This document shows positions 35,161 through 43,944 of a stretch of DNA of 64,000 bases, piece by piece. The position numbers and the translations under genes are program-made. Below the pieces are notes generated by a model, which worked only from the letters and a program-made list of their open reading frames with translations, had not been told where the DNA came from and made no database searches. The stretch comes from Phoronis australis (lineage: Eukaryota > Phoronida > Phoronidae), in NCBI GenBank assembly GCA_002633005.1, contig NMRA01000147.1, forward strand, positions 374,001 to 438,000, read 5' to 3'. Numbering within the stretch: the first letter of the stretch is position 1; the number at the start of each line of letters is the position of its first letter.

Positions 35161-36002
35161 ATCGGGTGGTCATTTCTAAAAACATTCATTGAAATTGCCC
35201 ATATGCAGATCAATCTATTTTCAGTACAACATAAAATATAATGATACACTGTGTTTTCGCTCAAGACAGAAAAGATACTTTTATAACCCAAAAATCAATG
35301 CCAAATTGGCCTACACAATTATACATAATTATCAAAGATGGTGACACTTAACAATAAATTTATTCAGAAGTATGTTTTCAAGGCTTTTGTCTTAGTCAGT
35401 TGGGTGCTACATTTTGCAGTCATGGTGTTTTCAAGTCCTGAGAACGAGCTAATTGGGGTTAATTACAACATGTTTTACACGAAGTCCTGACTGCAATCTA
35501 ATGAACTACAGTGTTTGGAATGCACTGACAAAGAATGTGTACCAAGGTATACGTTGTATTACGCTCAATAACTTAAGCTTGCAAAATTCCCCTTTACTAA
35601 AAGGCATCTGTCAGTATCAAAATGACTGAACAACAGGTGCTAATGAAGTATTTATGCGTCGACATGACGCTTGAACGAGTTGGTTACATTTTCATCCAAG
35701 AATGTTATGTTCATTACACGTATGCATACTGCCTCGGGTCAACCCTCATCTCTGTCTTCACGTTCCTCAGAATTTTTATTTAGTGGATTGTCACAATATG
35801 TCGCTAGGCACAATCTACATGTAGATGTACATGTACATGCAAGCCCATTCTTTCTGCAACTGCAACGGGGCATGCTACCAGCTGTAGTGCAGTTGCAGTG
35901 TATCATCTAGAGGAGTGCCTGGTGCAGCATTCACGGCAATTATGATGTGTACGAATTGATTGTCTTGCAGTCACCAGCCCCAGTCTAAACGATCCTGATC
36001 AT

Positions 36003-38721
36003 TTACCATCCCCATCCAAACCATGACCTGGTAGTACACTCGAGACAATGAAACCTCATGGCTGATTCCGTTGGTGGAAGACGTTCGGGAGTAGCGAATG
36101 ACTTAGCAGCAGCCAGCTTCTTTGTAATTATGGTGTAATGCACGGCAAACCAGAGAACACGTGCTCTCTCCACCAAACATTGCCACCATCGCTTGGTTGC
36201 CAAGTTTCTCTCAGCGAGGCTCACATTTTTCGTGGTGAATGTGTCTGCGCATGACTGGAGGACTTGGTCATCTTTCACGCGTTTCTGAGAGACTGAAGTC
36301 GTTCCAATGTCATATACACGAGACGTTGAATTGCATCCTGTGAAGGAGGGCAGAAATAGTAGCTGGGTACACAATTTAATCCTGAGCACACACCTCGTCC
36401 AATTTCAGATTGGTTCGTGACTGGTAGCCATATCTGAAACATAGTGGTTTCCCGTCAGCCATACAGTAATGGAACATAACATGTCAGTGTCCTCGCCGAT
36501 TACTGTGGTGGAATGCATATTAGACTCTTTACTGATGTCTTTTCAATGTCTACATCAGCGTCCCCTTCTGCCTGAACGGCTTTGCATCTCACTTTCTGCA
36601 GCTGGTCACTTATTAAAGCGATCAGTTGTTGCTTGTTATTGCCAGTGGATAGGAATTCATCTCACCTAATCATCAAATTCCGTTTCTCTGGTGAATTTCA
36701 CAGTCAGATAGCTGCTTATCTGTCTCTGTCTCAAAGTCATCCTTTATCGAAGGACCTGCACTATAACCATCAAAGAAAACAGTGGCTGCTTCAGAGTGCC
36801 TTGCCGTGAAGCCAGCGTATGCTCCAACAATTTTTCCATAGGTATATCTCTTCTTTCATTTGAGCTTGTGCAGGAAATATCCCCCATCAAGCGCATACCT
36901 TTCAGTCTGGAAACGTACTGAAGGTGTGGACTTTGGTGCTCCTTCAAAAGCATGGGCCTTGGAACAGCGGTCATAAACGGCTTGGGCCAGCTGAGGTCCG
37001 TTAGCCTTCTTCAAGATCAGGTTGTCCTCATAGAGACACTGTGGATGTGAACTGAGCTCGAAACTCACAACTTCCTCAAGAGACAAGTCGTCTCACCGGA
37101 ACACCACAAGGAATGGCTAAAAGAGTAAGCGAGGATCGATGGGTCCTTCAGCACCAACCTGGACTGCAGCTGCATTTCCCAGGGCCTGAGCATTCTCTCT
37201 CTTCTTAACAGAGAAAGAAAACACAGGTTTTCGAACCATTCTCTCAATGATTTTGTTCCCAACAGATTGATATCCATGCATGTTGACATCTGCGCTGTCG
37301 ACAACATCATTGCGTAGCACAGCCATTACCAGCAATATTGAAACCGTGAATTGCGCATGCGCGAAAATCACTCAGTTAGCCCCCTTCAGAATACATGGGA
37401 TTCGCAGAAAACACAGCGTGAGGGTCTTATTTATGAATCAATCACATTTGCCGATAGCACATAACATAGATAAGTATTTTGTTAAAAACGTGGCCAAGTT
37501 TCAGCAAAATTGGAAAAAAATTTATGTTTAACATGGTATGGCCAAAGTTTTGGCTTATTTTGTCGCTTCGATCAGTGGAATCGCCGCTAAAAACCCGAAA
37601 GTGCATGTGAGAAAACGATAATTTTGGACCAAGCCTTTCATGTGCGGTTAGTTGCCGATAGACCCAACAGATGTCAGTATAATCAAGATTGAAATGTAGG
37701 ATTTTGAAGAAAATTAGACAAAATTTTGTATTTAACATGGGGTCGCCGAAAATTGCCAATTTTGGCCTTTTGATATCAGTTTATCGTCATAGACTAGCAT
37801 TAGTGGGTCTAGTTAATTCGAAGTTTTTGGTTAAATCACTGATAATATTCACACCAGTATACTAATAAACGTTTTCTCTATATATAACAATTTGATTCCA
37901 ATGCTTAAGTAGTGCGTACAACAGGGATTAGCCCTTGACCGGCCCGGCCCATAGTGTTAGTGGGGGCTAAGAATTCAGCTCTAGGCCAAAGTAGCTATGT
38001 GCGGAAAACTCAGTCACCTGAGGTGTTTACGATCCACTTCAGAGAAAAAAAAACTCGTTGTACCTAACAATAATTTGTTTCCGAGTACTTCGGGCATGGT
38101 TTAAAATTGAAAGGGGTCATTACAAGTTGAATTTATGAGAATTGTATTGTTGCATTGCGAACAGTGAAAACTAGTCGATTGACGGGTAGTGCGAGACAAG
38201 GCAACGAGTAAATGAGGACAGCTTTGATTTGCTTACGAGTAGTGACTCATGATTGGCCAGACATCTGTAATAATATGTTTTGTCTTTCCTTTTCAACGGA
38301 ATATATTTGAACTTTGGTAATTTTGGGCTACGAAATGTAGAACAACCTTCCTGGTGAGTGCTTCTCTCCAGTAGACACGCGAAGAGTGAAGCGCTAACTG
38401 GTCCATAAGCGATGACCTAGTTTTCGCAGAGAACCTGGCGGATGACCTAGTTTACGAATTGCTGGTAATGGGGTCTGAGGAGAAGGGTGAAATTGCAGTC
38501 ATCTTTGTGCTTGTCTTTGGAAAGTTGCATGCATCTCTTTCAATTCTGGCAGCAGTTGCTTGTTTATGTTGTGCGCTTGTTGTGTACGTGAGGTCAGTGG
38601 AGTCCTGCAAGGTGATGCTCACCTCTGACGTTACGGTGACCAACATTGTCCACAATGTTCGCTGCTCCTCTGTTATCTTACTGCCATGAGTCAAGCCCCC
38701 TGTGTCTTTTAGCGATCGCAT
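36003..38721 (-). pseudogene. element A gene: XPG/FEN-like PIN nuclease family, decayed
   Basis: Ordered minus-strand fragments: LWTMLVTVTSEVS and SAQHKQATAARIERDAC (38.45-38.72 kb); DSADVNMHGYQSVGNKIIER and GPIDPRLLF (37.1-37.3 kb); LSLEEVVSFELSSHPQCLY and ERYALDGGYFLHKL (36.9-37.08 kb). Then FDGYSAGPSIKDD (FDGY at 36763-36774), KQQLIALISDQLQKV, EGDADVD (36548-36568), TVIGEDTD (36483-36497), RVLWFAVHYTIITKKLAA and ATPERLPPTESA (near 36100). The FDG…EGDADV…EDTD series resembles XPG/FEN1-type PIN nuclease acidic residues. Several frameshifts and stops break it. It is more complete than the copy in element B, keeping the middle block. Confidence 0.7.
37445..37770. repeat. two-unit tandem repeat inside element A
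   Basis: Two units of about 205 bases, each starting TTGCCGATAG and ending TTTAACATGG(T/G). They lie between coding remnants of the nuclease-like gene (in an intron, or an insertion). Confidence 0.65.
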
Positions 38722-39289
38722 TTAGTAATTTTTTCAATGGCTAGATCACAGCTGAGGCCTGCCCAAAACTGGTTTGTTCGTCGAATCTTCGCATACACAG
38801 GGTGTTTGCTCTACATATTAGCTATTTCTTGTATGTAGAGGTAAGCAGATTTCAGGTAGATGTGGTGTCCAGCTGCAGCAAATATTGGCAAGGCATCACC
38901 AACAGCTGGCAAGTGATCATCCAAGACCGAGTGCGATCTGCCTTGATCATTGCCTGAGCAGTATGGAACATCTTCAGACCAGCCACAGACTTCTCATGAT
39001 GTGCACAATTGCGGCTGATTGTGCGACACTTCAGACAGATGTTGACATTTTGCCCTGGGTTTCTAGTTTCCTTGTGTGTTTTTTAAATAAAAACCATTGG
39101 CAAGCAAATATACACTAGACAATTTTTTGTAACTTTTATGTAAGTCAATGCTTTGGATTAAATATTAAATATTAATGCAATGTTCATATTTCAAAATAGT
39201 TCAGTCAAAATGCAATCGAATCTGAATGTTTTAAGATCATTCAATCAGAAACCGGTCATATCTAATCATACATTCGTTATAATTGATGA

Positions 39290-39650
39290 AGGGCAAATCA
39301 GTGAATACTATTCTTGAATTTTTGCCACCATCTTGAATTTCATATCAAATACTAATCCTATCTTAGTTTAAACCAAACCAGCGAGTTTCTCACCCCTTAA
39401 AACCATAGAATTGAACCAACAATTATTTCTCTATCTCAATAATTGAAGAAGTCATATCTATTTTTTGCGATTTTGAAATGTCGTGGCTGCCATCATGGAA
39501 ATGACGCACTTTTAACCAATTTCCAGTGGTCAGATTTTGGTAGACTTCCTTCCTGTTAATAAGAATAACCAGTAGAGCAAAGAACCTCCGTAAAACCTTT
39601 TGTTGCAATTTGTTGTGGGTCAGGTGGTATACTGACTCGTTAATTTAGGA
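39290..39650 (-). repeat. element A right terminal inverted repeat
   Basis: Inverted partner of 34825-35160. It contains CCACCATCTTGAA (39326) and GCTGCCATCATGG (39484). The adjacent ACCCGGGTTCGAAACCTGG (39650-39669) is B-box-like. Confidence 0.85.
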
Positions 39651-40379
39651 GACCCGGGTTCGAAACCTGGCTTCACTGGCAGGTAAATGAGCACTGCAGA
39701 AAGATGCCTCTTCCTCCTGAATGTAATGCGAGAACGAATTCTGATGGTGTGCTGTTTTAGCACGGATTATTGCCAGAGCTACATGTAGTGACAAGCAAGC
39801 TTTTGTCGGAGGAGGACATGCTATCCTGGAACAGTAAATACACTGTAAGCTTCCACGAATATTTCATCGGTGTCACCGGTGAGTTTACTGGCGGTCGACT
39901 TAGGTGTCAGCCATGGCCTGGTTCTTAGAATACAACTGCTGGCAAAATAAGTTCAGAAGAACACTTGCTACGACTGGCAAATGTTATTGTTGAATTATTA
40001 AGGAGTTTAAAGAATAAGAAAGACATTTTTGAGCCTGGTGTGTTCGTATTGGTTTGCTGCTATACTGTCAGGACCTCGGCAGAGAACGGCACCGACGTGA
40101 CTTGAATAGTGGAGATGTGTGAGATCAAATAAAGTACCATTTAACACACTCCTTTCCGTTCAGTCCTGTCTTTTGGCCAGTTTGCGTTTTCGATATCGAC
40201 ACTTTCAAAAATAAAATCTTGGACAACAGTCACTGTTGAGGGGAAACATTTCTCGCAGTTATACTTTTGGTCTGTTAATTGTAAATCAAAGTCAGTGATA
40301 TTTTTGTGGCGGAGTGATGCATAGCAATTCTCAGGGAAACGTTGCGGTGGTGATCGCACTGAAAAAAATTTAGCACAGG

Positions 40380-40540
40380 CAGGGGCTTATCCGGGATTTT
40401 TAGTTAGGGGGGCCACTACAAAGTATTAGCCAGGATTTTGCCCGTCAGACATTCGCACCCCCGAACTGCCAAATGGAATCCGGGAGTTTTTTGGGACATG
40501 GTCCCTTGGTCCCCTCTAAATCCGCCACTGACTGGTGCGC
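40380..40540. repeat. dispersed repeat copy 2
   Basis: Related to 25105-25250 (CCCGTCAGACATTCGCACCC, AACTGCCAAATGGAAT), here followed by TCCCCTCTAAATCCGCCACT. No gene was recognised between 39.7 and 43.8 kb, apart from repeats. Confidence 0.6.
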
Positions 40541-41659
40541 GTTATAGCAATTCATATAAAGAGCGCAATATTTTAAGTTACAAAATTTCACTTGATTGTT
40601 GAAAATTAACATTGTGTGGATGTTTTTTTCTACCACTGTACACTTCAAAGGCCAAGAAGTCCGGTGTCAAACTACAAAGTGCGCTGCCGGTAGCTGCGGC
40701 GATTACGTTTACTACGTAAACCAACACTGTGTGTATTATCTTTCTCATATGGAGTATATTAGCCTGCGTGAAAGTAGTTCACTTCTGTCATTTTGCGCGG
40801 TAGACGGCGCTTTTGTAAACATGGTGGCTCGCGATTTCTGGCTAGGCAGTAACCTTATCGTGTTTCTCAGTCAGTATATGTGTTACTGAACAAGTGTTGT
40901 AAATGCCGACTCAGATCAATCCCGGAAACCGGGAATCTAAGCTGGACCAGCCTGTACAGTTTTACTTGTATAAAAAGTGACTTAAAATGGTTATATTGGA
41001 GATTTTGACACACGAGTGTGACTGTGGCCACTTGGACTTCGACTTCAAAGTCCAGTCTTATCACCTAACTACTTTGAAAACAAGTCGGATTGAGAATGAG
41101 GCTATCAATATATGGTAATAACTTCAATGTGAGTTCACTAGTTATACTTCACTGAGTCCGAATGTTAGCGTTAGCCAGACGGAACATACCAGTGACAGCA
41201 AATGTTTAGACTTGACCAGGCGAATACATGTTGTTGGTCACTTTATACTAGGGAAAAATGGGAAACGAACGACAGGACAAGGACATGGTCGAATAACATT
41301 GATGAATGTAACAACTGATTAACATGCATACTATTCAGTGGATTAGAAAGTGGCCACCATCTTTAGCTGGCCCCAATAGAGACAGCGAAGCTCCTCTAGG
41401 AGTTTCATACATTGACCGATTTTCGGTGAATTATGCCTCACACTGATTAAAACATCAAAGTCATACGCATAGAAGAACACCTTAGATGCCCATTGATATC
41501 TTTAATTTCTTTTAACCCCAACAAATACTTCCATAATCAAACTTTTTCTTCGATCAGTCCTTCGTTCAGTTGCCCAAAGTGTCAATTTTACAGTGCGCAT
41601 CCTCGTATTTTTACCGGGCTCGCCAGTGTTAGGCATAATTCGCCTTAATCTTCCATATG

Positions 41660-41715
41660 TTGCTATCAGTGGATGAAACTTGTTATCCATGTCAAGGACC
41701 ATTATATCCAAGTAG
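41660..41715. repeat. diverged end of the 17.16 kb MITE family
   Basis: GTGGATGAAACTTGTTATCC followed by AAGGACCATTATATCC parallels the right half of the fold-back element at 17161-17282. Confidence 0.5.
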
Positions 41716-42611
41716 AGTCCTAATTTATAATTCTGTACGGTAACTATAGAATTTCTGCAAAAGCTTTATAAAGCATATTTCCCATTTGCAGTACTAAAAT
41801 TGATCAGTGATTAAGATTTTACAGCCGTAAGTCAACTCACTTGAACACAGATAATTCTAGGTGGCACGTCGGTCATGTTAGTAAAAATTGAAAGCCTTTG
41901 CTATTTATATTTTATTTCAGATGATGAACTGTAATACTCCACTGAAAAAGGCAAGGTCAAAGACATGGCAAACTGTTATGTTCTGACTCTCATGCACACA
42001 AAGTTAAAAAATGTTGCATTAAAGCAAACGTACTTGGATTTCTTTGCACTCGTTTACATTCAATTCAACAAGAGCAACGCGGAGCGTTGAAATGCGCCCA
42101 CAATTGCACCGCATACGGTATCCTTCTAGGGTTGTTTATTGGTACCATAAAGTGGCCAGTAGAGGGCATACTTTGCAAAATGGAAAGGCATGGTCATTGT
42201 CTCCTCAATAGGCTAGGGGCAAAATGTGAGTAATCTTCATAATACAAGCACATCCTATACACCAGTTGCTTAAAGCACCACAGAAACATAGAATTAAAAA
42301 CAAATTTACCAACATACGAGATTAGCACAGCATTAGAATGCCAGAAACAAATTTCTACTTGGGAACTTTTCCTTCACAGTCACGAAGTAACACAAAGTAT
42401 ACACCTGAAGACCTATGAAAATACAGAGGTCAATGTAAAATAGTAAAATTGCCACTAGAGGCAAATACTAAAATTGGCACTAGAGGCATACCGGTAATCA
42501 GAATCATCCTAAAGTCGTCATCGTCCGTTGTCAACATCACATAAATACACTTGCTAAATTTAGTAAAGATCCTGCGAACAGGATACAGCCATGGGTGCAA
42601 AAAAACAAAAC

Positions 42612-42630
42612 TGCCACTAGGAGGCGCCAC
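42612..42630 (+). promoter_or_regulatory. CTCF-like motif
   Basis: TGCCACTAGGAGGCGCCAC is close to the bilaterian CTCF core consensus CCANNAGNNGGCGC. It lies in a repeat unit upstream of the PIP4P exons. Binding is inferred only. Confidence 0.35.
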
Positions 42631-42771
42631 AGAAGTCCAAATCGTCTGAAAATCATTGTCAGCTGTCTTCCTTATAGTAAGCACATACACGCCAATTTTC
42701 ACAATCATCCTTTGAGCGGTTTGGTTGAAAGAGGGGTGGACGCAAAAATACAGACTCGAAAACAGTAAAAA

Positions 42772-42790
42772 TGGCCACTAGGTGGCGCAA
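42772..42790 (+). promoter_or_regulatory. CTCF-like motif
   Basis: TGGCCACTAGGTGGCGCAA is a strong match to the CTCF core. It is in the next repeat unit, about 160 bases from the previous motif and in the same orientation. Confidence 0.4.
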
Positions 42791-42804
42791 ACTACGTTGA
42801 ATCC

Positions 42805-42890
42805 AAGAGGGCCCTCTTGGAAAGCAGTGCTGTCACTGAAGAGGCCACCCTCATTTTAAATATCACAATAATAAATAAATAAAATTACTC
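42805..42890 (+). mobile_element. LINE 3' tail fragment with (AATA)n end
   Basis: GAGGGCCCTCTTGGAAAGC to AATAAATAAATAAA matches the complement of 33468-33550. It is a 5'-truncated insertion of the same non-LTR family, immediately after the CTCF-like repeat array. Confidence 0.7.
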
Positions 42891-43837
42891 TCATCTCCAA
42901 TAAGATTGTATCTACCATGACTAGTCTGTGCTGTTAAAAAATAAAAGTTAAGTTATAACATATTTGAACATAAACCAATAGCATTTCTGAAATCTTCGTC
43001 AAATGGTGATCATGTTTAGTTTTTGAATCACCAAAATCACCCAACTGCAACCGAAGTTACGACAATCTATTTTTTTGACTGTTCACACGTGGTCTGTAAT
43101 AAGCCTGGTAGATAAGTGGCCTGCATGTTCTCATAACAGACAAAAGAGTGTGCTTGGCAGTTAACAAAGAAGCTAGATGTTGTCACACGCTCAGAACCCT
43201 CTACATCTGGTAAAGTCACTGAACGGGAAAACGCTGTCATGCGTTGTGAATTCTTAACGTTGCTCAAGGGCCTCTAGGCTGACCACTCGCCTACAAACTA
43301 GGTGTGTGCAAAATTGAACCATTGACCTATTTACGGAAATAGAAAGTCTAGCATAGATTTATGATATTACTTGTCATCCAATTCAGAATACAGAAAGTGT
43401 CACAAAGGCAATCCTCTGCTTTGTAAGTTGGGAGTTGGTTTTGGATAAACGCCATCAGTTTACTTGCGGCTATCAAGCTGAACTTCTCTGAATACTTGCT
43501 ACTAAAATGAAATACTTTCTGCAGTTTGTTGATCTACGTCTACTGGTGGGCTGCTTTGGATGGCTATCTGACAATCCTTTGTGTACATGATGTCTTGTGC
43601 TATCCGTAACAAAGTCAGCAATATTCACTCAAAGGGGTGCTGCATTTTGAGAATCAGTTTGACACCCGTTATTCATTAGAGAAAACTGTGGTTCTTAAAA
43701 TTCGGGACCTCTGACTTTTACCCAAAAGTCTACACTGAATCTAAAATGCCTGTCCCAACTAGGACGGTGCATTATGATAGCTGTACTTTCCGAGAATTAT
43801 GGTGTCCATCCCCTCCAGTTTTGTTTTCCTATTTTAG

Positions 43838-43944
43838 GCCATAAAAGCAGCGCCCCCTGGTAAGAAGTATGTGAGATGTCCATGCAATTGTCTGCTTGTC
43901 TGTAAGGCCACGTCCCAAAAGATAGCTTGCCCGAGACCCAACTG
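43838..43944 (+). CDS. PIP4P: PIP4P exon: cysteine cluster and CX5R-like motif
   Basis: From a CTATTTTAG acceptor to TG|GTGAGT. It starts in phase 0 and ends two bases into a Cys codon. It encodes [17 protein letters not shown], then K-A-T-S-Q-K, where vertebrate proteins have K-V-T-S-Q-R or K-D-T-S-R-R. The codon is AAG at 43919-43921. A GCGCCCCCTGG word in this exon resembles a CTCF core. Confidence 0.93.

Larger units (their letters stand above)
34825..39650. mobile_element. element A: about 4.8 kb transposon with 300+ bp TIRs and nuclease-like gene
   Basis: The left side (34825-35160) and right side (39290-39650) are inverted copies sharing CCCACAACAAATTGCAACAA, GTCTACCAAAA(C/T)CTGACCAC, TTAAAAGTG(T/C)GTCATTTCCA and TTCAAGATGG(C/T)GG. 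The similarity extends over 300 bases at roughly 80% identity. The outermost bases on both sides look tRNA-like. The gene remnant (36003-38721) is on the minus strand, as in element B. The TIR layout is parallel to element B though the sequences differ, suggesting related families. Confidence 0.8.
42440..42800. repeat. repeat array carrying CTCF-like words
   Basis: Units of about 150-160 bases share AATCGTC(A/T)TC…GTC, CACATACACGCCAATTTTCA and ATCCTTTGAGCGGTTTGGTT, and contain GCCACTAGAGGCA, TGCCACTAGGAGGCGCCAC and TGGCCACTAGGTGGCGCAA. Diverged members lie at 57500-57720 and 63725-64000. Confidence 0.8.

Noticed and set aside
39620-39670. Possible tRNA gene (GGGTTCGAAACC)
   Set aside because: The B-box-like stem is good, but no acceptor stem, D arm or anticodon arm could be folded around it. 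Recorded only as tRNA-like sequence at the edge of element A.
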